Below are positions 33,075 through 40,842 of a DNA stretch of 42,736 bases, in pieces (within the stretch, counting starts at the first letter, position 1; every line of letters starts with the position of its first letter). The stretch is from NCBI GenBank assembly GCA_020025715.1, contig JAHHRQ010000010.1, positions 1 to 42,736 on the forward strand, written 5' to 3'. Source of the stretch: Oscillospiraceae bacterium (GTDB lineage Bacteria; Bacillota; Clostridia; Oscillospirales; Oscillospiraceae). The notes beneath the pieces were generated by a model that saw only the letters and a program-made list of their open reading frames with translations, did no database searches and was not told the origin of the DNA. A program made the position numbers and the translations under genes.

Positions 33075-33616
33075 CAGTCCTCCATCTGTTTTCCCAGAAA
33101 GAGAGCAATAACCTGCAATAGTTTTTCTTCAAGCTCAGTGCCGCCCTCACCGTCCGGTGTGCCGACAAAAAGGACACTTCCCATAATATCCCCCTGAGTC
33201 AGAATGGGACAGACAGCAGAGATTACATACCTGCTCTCTCCATTACAGACAGGAACACATGCCATACCCTTTTTACGGCAATAGGGAGAACGTCCCTCCA
33301 TAATTTTTGCAAGGTCGGGACTGATAGTCTTGTCGTGAAGCTCTTTCTTTGCAGGCCCCGAAACTGCTATAATGCTGTCTCTGTCGCAGACGGCGGCAAT
33401 GCCGCCGGTGGCTTTTCTCAGGCTCTCGCAAATTTCCGCAGCAAAATCAGACAGCTCCCCTATAGGAGAATACTTTTTAAAAATCAGTTCTCCGTCCCGG
33501 TCTGTAAAAATTTCCAGAGGGTCGCCCTCACGGATGCGCATAGTGCGGCGGATTTCCTTAGGTATAACTACTCTTCCCAGATCATCTATTCTGCGGACTA
33601 TTCCGGTTGCTTTCAT
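33074..33616 (-). CDS. spoVT: Stage V sporulation protein T
   Basis: A 180-residue protein with an AbrB-type N-terminal DNA-binding domain (MKATGIVRRIDDLGRVVIPK, then EIRRTMRIREGDPLEIFTD) and a C-terminal GAF-like domain (from about residue 56), the exact layout and length of Bacillus SpoVT. In Bacillus it adjusts sigma-G-dependent gene expression in the forespore. The GAF half may bind a small ligand. GAGAAATT precedes the ATG. The gene is alone between two terminators, upstream in the reverse direction of the RicT gene end. Confidence 0.93.
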   Translation of the reverse strand: MKATGIVRRIDDLGRVVIPKEIRRTMRIREGDPLEIFTDRDGELIFKKYSPIGELSDFAAEICESLRKATGGIAAVCDRDSIIAVSGPAKKELHDKTISPDLAKIMEGRSPYCRKKGMACVPVCNGESRYVISAVCPILTQGDIMGSVLFVGTPDGEGGTELEEKLLQVIALFLGKQMED

Positions 33617-33702
33617 AATAATTTCTCCTTATCTGAAAATCTCTGTGGGAAATATTGTTTGCAGATAAAGGAAAATTATGCAAAACTAAGTTTAAGAATA
33701 AA

Positions 33703-33736
33703 AAAGCAGCGAAAACCATACGGTTTTCGCTGCTTT
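33703..33736 (-). terminator. Terminator of the holB-ricT operon
   Basis: A perfect 15-bp stem (33703-33717 with 33722-33736), loop ATAC, with U residues following on the minus strand, just after the ricT stop. Confidence 0.92.
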
Positions 33737-33739
33737 GCA

Positions 33740-35098
33740 TTACTGTTTAGTTTCGCTCTTAGCCTCGGGTTTTGCTTTGGGCTTTGCCTTATAATTGGGG
33801 CGGCGGTTATTTTTCCGTTTCGGAGGATAATTTTTCTTTTCTCCGCCTTCCTCACGATTCTGGGGTTTTCCCTCAGGCTTGGGGCCTCTCTGGGGATTTT
33901 TGCCCTTGGGGGGTGCAGGACGTCTGTTCTTTTCGGACTGGTTTTTCTCCTGTCCTTCTCTCTTTCTGTTCTGCTCATTTTTCCGCTGGGGCTTTTTATT
34001 CTGGGCAGGCTTCTGCTCCTTGCGGCGCTCCTCGCCGTTTGCGTTCTCTCCCTCCGGCTTCTGAGGCTTTCTGGGCTTATTATTGCGGCGGCGGTTATTG
34101 TTGTTATTGTTATTATTGTTGTTATTATTCTTGCGCTTTTGTTCAGGTACGGCAGCCTCCTGCTTGGTTTCAGGCGCGGAAATAACAATATCAGGAACCA
34201 GCCAGTCGTTTTCCGGCTCTTCCTTTTCCTCAGCCTCCGGAACGTAGTTTAAAACATGGGGCGGTTCTTCTCCGTCCTTGGGTCTGCCGCCGGGAACGGC
34301 GCACAGCTCATTTGCCTTATACAGCTTCAGTTCCTCGGTAGAATCTCCGTCCAGCTTTACCTTAACATTCTGGCGCAGCAGGTTTACCTGAACCGCAGTA
34401 CCGTATCCGTCCTTAGTCTCAACGAAAGCGCCCTGCTTGGGAACATTTTTCAGCAGGCTTTCATATGCCTCCTGCTCGTAGCGCAGGCAGCACATCAGTC
34501 TGCCGCAGCTGCCGGAAATTTTGGTGGGGTTTAAGGACAGATTCTGAACCTTGGCCATTTTGGTGGAAACAGGCTGGAATTCATCCAAAAACTGGTGGCA
34601 GCAGTAGGGTCTGCCGCAGATACCGATGCCGCCTATCATTTTGGCCTCATCTCGAACGCCTATCTGGCGCAGCTCTATACGGTTTCTGAAAATTCCGGCC
34701 AGATCCTTTACCAGCTCACGGAAGTCAACTCTGCCGTCGGATGTGAAGAAGAACATAGTCTTGTTGCCCTCAAAGTTACACTCAACGTCAACAAGCTTCA
34801 TATCAAGGCCGTGCTCGGCAATCTTCTTCTGGCAGATCTGGAAAGCCTCTTTTTCACGCTTTTTGTTAAGCTCAGCCACTCTTAAATCGTCCTCGGTGGC
34901 GATACGCACAACCGGACGCAGAGGCTGAACAACGGAGGTATCCTCTACCATGTGGTTTCCGTAGTGACAGTCGGCAATTTCAAGGCCCTTTGAGGTTTCC
35001 ACAATTACCTTGTCGCCGCTTTTAATCTGGAGTTCTCCGGGGGAAAAGAAATAGCATTTGCCCCGGTTTTTAAATTTTATGCTTATTACTTCTATCAA
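33740..35098 (-). CDS. ricT: RicT (YaaT/PSP1) with a long cationic C-terminal tail
   Basis: A 452-residue protein. Residues 1-290 are the PSP1/RicT domain with its cysteine sites ICGRPYCC and CGRLMCCLRYEQEAY. In Bacillus RicT (275 residues) joins RicA and RicF in a [4Fe-4S] Y-complex that steers RNase Y. Here a tail of about 150 residues is added: 12 consecutive asparagines, then a Lys/Arg/Asn/Pro/Glu-rich stretch to the end. The tail looks disordered and could bind RNA. The start is a TTG (35098) directly after the holB stop, with AGAGGAAA upstream. The holB-ricT order is as in Bacillus. Confidence 0.92.
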   Translation of the reverse strand: MIEVISIKFKNRGKCYFFSPGELQIKSGDKVIVETSKGLEIADCHYGNHMVEDTSVVQPLRPVVRIATEDDLRVAELNKKREKEAFQICQKKIAEHGLDMKLVDVECNFEGNKTMFFFTSDGRVDFRELVKDLAGIFRNRIELRQIGVRDEAKMIGGIGICGRPYCCHQFLDEFQPVSTKMAKVQNLSLNPTKISGSCGRLMCCLRYEQEAYESLLKNVPKQGAFVETKDGYGTAVQVNLLRQNVKVKLDGDSTEELKLYKANELCAVPGGRPKDGEEPPHVLNYVPEAEEKEEPENDWLVPDIVISAPETKQEAAVPEQKRKNNNNNNNNNNNNRRRNNKPRKPQKPEGENANGEERRKEQKPAQNKKPQRKNEQNRKREGQEKNQSEKNRRPAPPKGKNPQRGPKPEGKPQNREEGGEKKNYPPKRKNNRRPNYKAKPKAKPEAKSETKQ

Positions 35099-35914
35099 TT
35101 ACTTTTCCTCTTTCTCGCTTTCCGGCAGAGAATCCACAGCCAGAAGCCCAAATATATGCTTTGCGCCCACATTGACTTTCAGGTACTTTGCGCACTTTTT
35201 CATAAGCTCAATAAGTCCTGTAAGCCTTTGTTTTTTAAGACCCATATCAGGTCTCCTGCCGCAGAGCATATCCGTTATAACATATATAGTATGCTCAACA
35301 AAATCCGCAGTGTCCTTTGCATCCATGCCCTCGTTCTGAGCGCACCAGCGCATAAGGGCGCAGGCGTTTCCGGTGGAAACCGCCTTAAGGTATGCAAGGG
35401 ACAGCTTGTCCGCCTCTTTATCCTCCTGTGCGCTCTCGGAGCTGAGATTTATCTCCGCGCAGCGGGAACGGACGGTACTGAGCAGAAGTCCCGGATTTTT
35501 AACGCAAAGCAGGATCATAGCGCCGTTGGGCGGCTCCTCCAAAAGTTTAAGGGCGGCATTCTGGGCGTTGGGATTCATGCAGTCCGCATCTTCTATTATA
35601 TAAACCTTTCGCTTTCCCTCATTGGGAAGCACGCAGGCATCGGAGCGAAGTGCTCTCACCTGCTCCACACTAATTTCTCTTTTAAGCTTACCTTCCTTGT
35701 CGGCAAGTCTGCCAATGGTGATAAGGTCGGGATGTATTCCCTCCCGCACTTTCCGGCAGGCCCTGCAAACGCCGCAGGGTTCGGCCCCCGGGCCTGTACA
35801 CAGGGCAGCCTGAGCGATTTTTTTCGCCTCGGCAAGACTTTCCTCAGAAGTCTGAGCCGAAATTATGCAGGCATGAGCGAGGTGCTCAGAGTCTTTAAAT
35901 TTTAATTCTGCCAT
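35099..35914 (-). CDS. holB: DNA polymerase III delta-prime subunit
   Basis: A 271-residue clamp-loader subunit. Residues 45-58 contain the zinc module CGVCRACRKV, and KVYIIEDADCMNPNAQNAALKLLEEPP (about 103-129) is the typical delta-prime core; STVRSRC is the sensor-like SRC motif. A P-loop is not expected and not seen. It is somewhat shorter than the usual 310-330 residues: the C-terminal collar domain looks short, which is common in Clostridia. Cotranscribed with ricT. Confidence 0.9.
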   Translation of the reverse strand: MAELKFKDSEHLAHACIISAQTSEESLAEAKKIAQAALCTGPGAEPCGVCRACRKVREGIHPDLITIGRLADKEGKLKREISVEQVRALRSDACVLPNEGKRKVYIIEDADCMNPNAQNAALKLLEEPPNGAMILLCVKNPGLLLSTVRSRCAEINLSSESAQEDKEADKLSLAYLKAVSTGNACALMRWCAQNEGMDAKDTADFVEHTIYVITDMLCGRRPDMGLKKQRLTGLIELMKKCAKYLKVNVGAKHIFGLLAVDSLPESEKEEK

Positions 35915-35947
35915 AGACTTCCTCCGTAAAGTATACTTAACTAATTT

Positions 35948-35976
35948 ATTTTACATGTTAACGCCTGTATAGTCAA
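35948..35976 (-). promoter_or_regulatory. holB-ricT promoter
   Basis: TTGACT (35976-35971) and TAAAAT (35953-35948) are 17 bases apart on the minus strand. Confidence 0.72.
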
Positions 35977-36038
35977 CTGCAATGTTCTTTTATTTTGCGT
36001 TTTATCATAATATATAATTAAAAAGCCGGTTTTTGTAC

Positions 36039-36067
36039 TTGATAGAGCCGTCTTATAAAGTTATAAT
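36039..36067 (+). promoter_or_regulatory. Promoter of the PAP2-exonuclease operon
   Basis: TTGATA (36039-36044) and TATAAT (36062-36067) are 17 bases apart. Confidence 0.78.
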
Positions 36068-36097
36068 AGCAGCATCTTAATGAAAGAAGGTATTTAT

Positions 36098-36802
36098 ATG
36101 GAATTAACCGCCATGGCAAGCTGGCTTAACAGCACATTTGCCGGTTATGACGGGGCCATTTTAGGCGCTATGCACTCTCTTGCTGAGGGTGCGGGGAAAG
36201 TTTTAACTCCCATTATGAAGCTGATAACTCTGCTGGGTGAAAAGGGACTTCTTCTCTTTATACTGGCACTTGTCTTTATGTGCTTTGCAAGAACAAGAAA
36301 GTACGGTGTGTGCATCTTCGGTGCCGTATGCTGCGGTGCTTTAATCACCAATATCATTTTAAAAGACATGGTTGCAAGACCCAGACCCTTTGAAGGCTTA
36401 CAGCAGTTTACTCAATACTGGCAGTTTTTAGGCTCTCCCGCTGAGGACGGATTCTCCTTCCCCTCCGGTCATGTAACCGCCGCTGCATCCGGTCTTACCG
36501 CTCTTTGCCTTATCACAAAAGATAAGCGCTTCATTGCCCCCTCTGCAATCATCGTCGTTCTCATGGGTATTTCAAGAAACTACCTTATGGCTCACTACCC
36601 CTCTGACGTGCTTTTTGCAATGATTATCGGTGTTGCATCCGCCTTTATCGCATGGGCAATCACCAAGCTTATTTACAACATTCTGGAAGCTAACGAGGAT
36701 AACGGCTTCTGTTCTTTTGTGCTTAACTTCAGTCTTCTTTCTGTCGCGCGTAATGTCAGCGTTTCCGACCTGAAAAAGACCCGCTATAAGGGAAAGCACT
36801 GA
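36098..36802 (+). CDS. PAP2-family membrane phosphatase
   Basis: A 234-residue membrane protein with five or six helices and the full acid phosphatase signature: KDMVARPRP, PSGHVTAAA and SRNYLMAHYPSD. This fits undecaprenyl-pyrophosphate or phosphatidylglycerophosphate phosphatases; which one cannot be told. The ATG at 36098 has AGAAGG before it; an ATG at 36080 would overlap that site. The C-terminal 30 residues are an added basic tail (SDLKKTRYKGKH). The exonuclease gene follows after 13 bases. Confidence 0.9.
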   Translation: MELTAMASWLNSTFAGYDGAILGAMHSLAEGAGKVLTPIMKLITLLGEKGLLLFILALVFMCFARTRKYGVCIFGAVCCGALITNIILKDMVARPRPFEGLQQFTQYWQFLGSPAEDGFSFPSGHVTAAASGLTALCLITKDKRFIAPSAIIVVLMGISRNYLMAHYPSDVLFAMIIGVASAFIAWAITKLIYNILEANEDNGFCSFVLNFSLLSVARNVSVSDLKKTRYKGKH

Positions 36803-36815
36803 TTTGAGGTAAGGT

Positions 36816-37496
36816 ATGGAACTTTCTCTGTTCAAGGAATTTAAAAATATAATCGTTCTGGACACGGAAACCAGCGGTCTTAACTTTAAGGATGACGAAA
36901 TAATTGAGCTTGCCATGCTGAGAGTGGCACACACGGTAAACGGCTTTGAGGTTCTGGATGAATACGATGAATTTATAAGCCTCAGCCCCGGCAGAGAGCT
37001 GCCGGAAAAGATAACGGAGCTTACAGGCATTACCCCCTTTATGCTTGCAACTCAGGGGCGGGACAAAGCCTCTGTATGCCGTGCAGTAGAGGAGATGTTT
37101 TCCGTTGAAAAGCCTCTGGTTGTGGCTTATAACTCCCAGTTTGACATGTGTTTTCTCTATTACTTCCTCGCAAAATACGGTGACCCAAGGGTTTTGAAAA
37201 ATATCAAAATGCTGGACGCCATGACGGTATATAAAGACCGCCGCTCCTTCCCCCACAAGCTCTGCAATGCCATTGAGGCATACAGTGTGGACGCGGTAAA
37301 CTCCCACCGTGCCATTGACGATACCAAAGCCGCTTTCAAGGTTTTAATTGCAATGGCTGAGGAAAAGGACGACCTTGCAAACTACATAAATCTTTTCGGT
37401 TACAGCCCCAAATACGGTGTGGCAGGCACGAAAATCTCCTCTGTCACCTATAAACCTCAGGGCTTCCAGCCGGGAGTACCCCTTTACGAAGCATAA
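36816..37496 (+). CDS. DnaQ-like 3'-5' exonuclease
   Basis: A 226-residue DEDDh exonuclease. Motif I is VLDTETSGL (15-23), motif II is VAYNSQFDMCF (about 101-111) and motif III is HRAIDDTKAA (about 164-173), so all catalytic acids and the histidine are present. It may be a proofreading-like or repair nuclease; the C-terminal 35 residues (GYSPKYGVAGTKISSV) are an extra segment. It is cotranscribed with the PAP2 gene for no obvious functional reason. Confidence 0.92.
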   Translation: MELSLFKEFKNIIVLDTETSGLNFKDDEIIELAMLRVAHTVNGFEVLDEYDEFISLSPGRELPEKITELTGITPFMLATQGRDKASVCRAVEEMFSVEKPLVVAYNSQFDMCFLYYFLAKYGDPRVLKNIKMLDAMTVYKDRRSFPHKLCNAIEAYSVDAVNSHRAIDDTKAAFKVLIAMAEEKDDLANYINLFGYSPKYGVAGTKISSVTYKPQGFQPGVPLYEA

Positions 37497-37502
37497 AATA
37501 TG

Positions 37503-37537
37503 CGGGGACGGTTCAAAATGAACCGTCCCCGTTTTTT
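37503..37537 (+). terminator. Terminator, REP-like palindrome 1
   Basis: A perfect 12-bp stem (37503-37514 with 37520-37531, loop AAAAT) followed by six T. The arm contains GGGGACGGTTC, close to the hairpin at 38683-38717. Confidence 0.88.
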
Positions 37538-37542
37538 ATAAT

Positions 37543-38397
37543 TTATTCCGTATATTGCTTAATGAAAGCACCGTCAAAGACAGCATCAAAATTCTGATCC
37601 ATCCATGAACCCTCTGCAACATAGATTTCCACATCGTGATCACTCTGCACAAAGGAAGTAGTGTCCCACTTTTCCAGTGTCAGATCAGCAGGCACAAAGA
37701 CTTTCTCCAAACCGCTGTTTGCAAAGGCATAGCCGCCGATTTCTTTAAGTCCCGCAGGAAGAGTGACTTCTTTAAGTGAGGTGCACTTATAAAATGCGTA
37801 CTCATCGATTTTCGTTACCGTGTCAGGCAGAATGATTTCCGGTAAGCTGCTGCACATCTCGAATGTGTGGGGCTTAATTTCCGTCAAAGCCCCTTCAAAA
37901 ACAACGGTTTTCAGATTGGGGCAATCCTGAAATGTATACTTGCCTATATCTGTTATGCCGGAAGGGATTGTGATTTCCTGAAGATTTGCACAGTGAGCAA
38001 ATTCCATATCGGAGATTTTTGTAAGTCCCGCGGGCAGGCTGATGCGCTCAATGGAATCACTGAGACTTAACCCCCTATTCAGGTCAAAATCTAAATCGCT
38101 CTCAAAAGAGACCTCTTTTACCTTACATTCGTCCGGTGCGAAAACCGCGCCGTTAAAGCCGGTGCATCTTTCGGGGATGACAATTTTGCTTTGCTCCATG
38201 CCGCTTTCGGACAGGGCGGAAATAAGATCGCCGTCCCATTTGAAGTAATCTTCGGAAACTTCTGCGCCTGCACCGGAATTTTCCTCTGCGGAATTGCCGT
38301 CCTGCTCTGGGGAATCGCTCTTTCCGCCGCAGCCTGCAACGGAAACCATCATCACAAGAGTCAGAATAAGTGCTGCAATTTTCAAGTATACTTTCAT
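37543..38397 (-). CDS. Leucine-rich-repeat (BspA-type) lipoprotein
   Basis: A 284-residue secreted lipoprotein. The signal peptide ends in lipobox VAGC, lipid cysteine C23. A Glu/Ser/Gly-rich spacer to about residue 50 follows. From about residue 100 there are at least five BspA-type repeats of the form ITxIGxYxFxxCxxLxxIxLP (for example SGITDIGKYTFQDCPNLKTV). Such proteins bind host or bacterial surface ligands in gut bacteria. Single gene; the extended -10 promoter is at 38535-38543. Confidence 0.92.
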   Translation of the reverse strand: MKVYLKIAALILTLVMMVSVAGCGGKSDSPEQDGNSAEENSGAGAEVSEDYFKWDGDLISALSESGMEQSKIVIPERCTGFNGAVFAPDECKVKEVSFESDLDFDLNRGLSLSDSIERISLPAGLTKISDMEFAHCANLQEITIPSGITDIGKYTFQDCPNLKTVVFEGALTEIKPHTFEMCSSLPEIILPDTVTKIDEYAFYKCTSLKEVTLPAGLKEIGGYAFANSGLEKVFVPADLTLEKWDTTSFVQSDHDVEIYVAEGSWMDQNFDAVFDGAFIKQYTE

Positions 38398-38534
38398 AGT
38401 TATCCTCCTTGGCGTTTAGCTTCTGAGACTGCGGGCAGAAACGCATAATGTTAAAGTCTCTGTACTGCATCTCAGGAGAAAACTGTACGGAATTTTCGTT
38501 TTTTCACGTGGTCAAAGCCACTGAATTTTATAAG

Positions 38535-38543
38535 ATTATAACA
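38535..38543 (-). promoter_or_regulatory. Extended -10 promoter of the LRR lipoprotein gene
   Basis: TGTTATAAT on the minus strand fits an extended -10; no good -35 is visible. The remaining stretch 38398-38772 has no gene. Confidence 0.5.
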
Positions 38544-38682
38544 CATAGGTTTAAATCTTCATCAGAGATTTTAATCCTCTTATATACCAGAATTTTGCAA
38601 AAGCCGCCATATTGGTATGTTTTGTTTTTAATGAAGGGAATTTAAGATTTCCAGCAAAAATCCACTTTAAATCGCCGAAAAA

Positions 38683-38717
38683 ATACAGGGACGGTTTTTC
38701 TTAAACCGTCCCTGTAT
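38683..38717 (-). terminator. Terminator of dehydratase operon 2, REP-like palindrome 2
   Basis: A perfect 15-bp stem (38683-38697 with 38703-38717) with loop TTCTT and T runs after it on the plus strand. It shares GGGACGGTT with 37503-37531, 1.2 kb away. It lies downstream of the last gene of operon 2, 56 bases after its stop. Confidence 0.72.
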
Positions 38718-38772
38718 TTTTCATTTCCGGGTTGTTTTCTGTCATTATTCTGTGGCCGCTCAGCCGCTTTTT

Positions 38773-39042
38773 TTACTCGAAATCCACAAAGCCCGTTCTC
38801 GTCCTTTTAGGATAGCCAAGCTCCCAGCAGCACTTGCCGCATTCGGGGCACTTTTCCCCATTGTCACAAAGCTTTTTAATTCTGGACTCTGCCCGCATAA
38901 GATACATATTCGTTCTGTCTACATATCCGCAGTTAGGGCAGAAGCTGAGGTAGTTTGCGAAAGAATCGAAAACCTCATGCTTTCTGTTTTCTTTCTCCTC
39001 CTCGCTCAGCGCCCTCGGCTCTATATTCTCATTTTTCTGCAT
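38773..39042 (-). CDS. Small zinc-ribbon-like protein of dehydratase operon 2
   Basis: An 89-residue soluble protein I do not recognise. It has CPNCG (about 35-39) and CPECGKCC (about 65-72), four well-spaced cysteines that could bind one zinc, separated by a charged helix. The N-terminus is acidic and basic mixed (RALSEEEKENRKHEVFDSFA). GGAGG lies before the ATG, 15 bases after the small membrane protein gene, so it is probably part of the operon. Operon 1 has no equivalent. Confidence 0.72.
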   Translation of the reverse strand: MQKNENIEPRALSEEEKENRKHEVFDSFANYLSFCPNCGYVDRTNMYLMRAESRIKKLCDNGEKCPECGKCCWELGYPKRTRTGFVDFE

Positions 39043-39057
39043 TTCAAGACCTCCGAA

Positions 39058-39216
39058 TCAGATCCGGTGCTCACGCTTTACGCTGTCATAGTGTTTATCC
39101 AGAAATGGCAGCACCACATAGTGCATGAGCTTCATGTCAAGATTATAGTAATACACCGCGAAAAGGCCGGCTAATATGCCGGTGGTCACGGCAAAAATTT
39201 TTCCGATTTTCTTCAT
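39058..39216 (-). CDS. Small single-span membrane protein of dehydratase operon 2
   Basis: A 52-residue protein: MKKIGKIFAVTTGILAGLFA then VYYYNLDMKLMHYVVLPFLD and a basic end. One hydrophobic helix covers about residues 7-24. GGAGAG precedes the ATG, 13 bases after the stop of the large dehydratase subunit. The tail from the tyrosine before N-x-D-M-K-L to the end is 31 residues, the same as in the 56-residue protein of operon 1, and both end R-I. I infer a shared family of dehydratase-linked microproteins. An upstream in-frame ATG at 39252 lies inside the dehydratase gene and lacks a ribosome site. Confidence 0.78.
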   Translation of the reverse strand: MKKIGKIFAVTTGILAGLFAVYYYNLDMKLMHYVVLPFLDKHYDSVKREHRI

Positions 39217-39229
39217 ATCACTCTCTCCT

Positions 39230-40840
39230 TTACCAGCCCATGGAGTCGTCAAAGTCCACCAGAGTGGGGTCTAAGGGTTCCTCATGCAGCACGCTCTGCA
39301 TATACTGGTTTACAGCCCGTCTTGCCTCTGCGGGAGGAACTATGCGGGGGTCCATAAGGGAGTGGGGCATCCAGATAATGTTATATTTATCCCGGTACTT
39401 GTTAAACTCCTCCTCAAGCAGCCCCGCAGCACTTGCCATGCCCTTGCAGCCTACATCATCATACATAATAATGGTGTCGCAGTTAAACTTCTCGGCAGTT
39501 TCCCACATCTGGAGAATGTGGCGGTTGCCGCCGACGGTATGAGTACGCATGGGAGTGTGAGAATACCAGTCGGCAAGGTCTTCCATAAGCTCGTCTTCAT
39601 CATCAAGCTCCAGTATGTTGTGGCCTGTAAGGGAGTCCATGTTAATAACGCAGATTATGCCCCAGCAGTTATAAAGCCAGCCTATGCCGTGGGTATAGTA
39701 TGTAGAGCCGCAGCTCCATGCAAGCGCTCTGTGTCTTGCCTTGGGGAAGGTGTTTATGTGCTTCTTTGCGGCCTTCTGGAAAATCTTCAAGGTCTTTTTG
39801 GAAGATGACGCGAAGTATTTTGTACCGCCATGCTGGTAGAAATAAATTCTGTAAAGTCCCTGAACCACAGGGTTCATAGCGCCGGAGGAGGTATTTGCAT
39901 AAATATCCCAGCGCTCTATCTCTTCCCTGTTGACCTGATTTGTCTTTCTCAGGTGTTCTTTAAAGGTGTCCCAGTTGAATTTCTGTCCCGTCTGCTGTTC
40001 AAGAAATTCTATTGCCGAATAAAGCTCGTGTACGCCCAGTTCCTTGGTTGTGGGGTCATCGTACATAAGAGGTGCGGTAAGAGCGTGGACAGGCTTTCTG
40101 CCGTCATCGGAAAGCGCTCTGTACATGGCGCTGTTATCCATCATGTTGGCATCACAGGGGTTATTGGAGGATAGCCAGAAGTTTCCGATGTCCGGATATT
40201 CTCCCTCAACGGCAACGCCGGTTTCAACCAGAGGCAGAGTGCACATATCGCCGGGTATGCCAACGCTTACCGACTGGTCAAGATAATATCCGCCCAGAGA
40301 TTTTCTAAGCAGCGGAATCATAAAGGCCGCCTGCTGCTGAATGTTTATGGCGTCATAGCCGGGGAAGCCGAAGATAAGGTGCTGAGGCAGGGTGTAGTCA
40401 ATGGCAACGGTTTTTTCCGTGTGCTCATTTTCACCGAAGCGCCGGTCTGCCCTTATCATCTTCCATATTATATCTATGGTATCGCTGATCATGCAGTCTA
40501 TTGCCACAAGGTCACCGTGGAGCGCCGGGCCTCTGTCTCCCTCTATCCAGCGGTCAACCATAGCGGGAGCGGTAAGATAGGCGCTGAGCCAGCGGTATTT
40601 CCAGAAAGCCTTTGCCATGCGCACCGGATTTCTGGCCACAAGCCCTGCCATTTTCACCCACGTGTACATCCAGTAGCCGAAGGCAAGGCCGGTATCCTTA
40701 ACGCCTCTCCACTCTCTGCGGGCAAAGATATTGGTATTTTCAATATAGCGCTGACCTATGTAGTGGCAATCTTCATCGCCTTTAAGGAAATGGCCTAAGG
40801 TGCCGTACTGCTGTTTAAGGCTGTATTTTCTTTTCCACAT
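39230..40840 (-). CDS. 2-hydroxyacyl-CoA dehydratase family, large subunit (operon 2)
   Basis: A 536-residue paralog of the protein at 27039-28607. Shared blocks run along the whole length: the N-terminal ARREWRGVKDT, the W-rich stretch with FWKYRWLSAYLTAPAM, NNPCDAN, the CGSTYYTHG and NCWGIIC cysteines, IIMYDDVGCKG and the C-terminal EPLDPTLVDFDD. Cysteine placement supports iron-sulfur binding as in HgdA-type subunits. The N-terminal extension is again present. The ATG is 2 bases after the small subunit stop, as in operon 1. Substrate unknown; no activator is encoded nearby. Confidence 0.82.
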   Translation of the reverse strand: MWKRKYSLKQQYGTLGHFLKGDEDCHYIGQRYIENTNIFARREWRGVKDTGLAFGYWMYTWVKMAGLVARNPVRMAKAFWKYRWLSAYLTAPAMVDRWIEGDRGPALHGDLVAIDCMISDTIDIIWKMIRADRRFGENEHTEKTVAIDYTLPQHLIFGFPGYDAINIQQQAAFMIPLLRKSLGGYYLDQSVSVGIPGDMCTLPLVETGVAVEGEYPDIGNFWLSSNNPCDANMMDNSAMYRALSDDGRKPVHALTAPLMYDDPTTKELGVHELYSAIEFLEQQTGQKFNWDTFKEHLRKTNQVNREEIERWDIYANTSSGAMNPVVQGLYRIYFYQHGGTKYFASSSKKTLKIFQKAAKKHINTFPKARHRALAWSCGSTYYTHGIGWLYNCWGIICVINMDSLTGHNILELDDEDELMEDLADWYSHTPMRTHTVGGNRHILQMWETAEKFNCDTIIMYDDVGCKGMASAAGLLEEEFNKYRDKYNIIWMPHSLMDPRIVPPAEARRAVNQYMQSVLHEEPLDPTLVDFDDSMGW

Positions 40841-40842
40841 AT

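Noticed and set aside
34081..34135. Trinucleotide repeat in ricT as a possible phase-variable tract
   Set aside because: The tract mixes AAT and AAC codons and changes would be in threes, so no on/off switching would result.
33335..34252. Plus-strand frame opposite spoVT and ricT, hydrophobic protein
   Set aside because: Its hydrophobic runs are the reverse reading of the Lys/Asn/Arg codons of the RicT tail.
38448..38645. 65-codon plus-strand frame after the LRR lipoprotein gene
   Set aside because: No ribosome site, biased composition and no support from neighbours.
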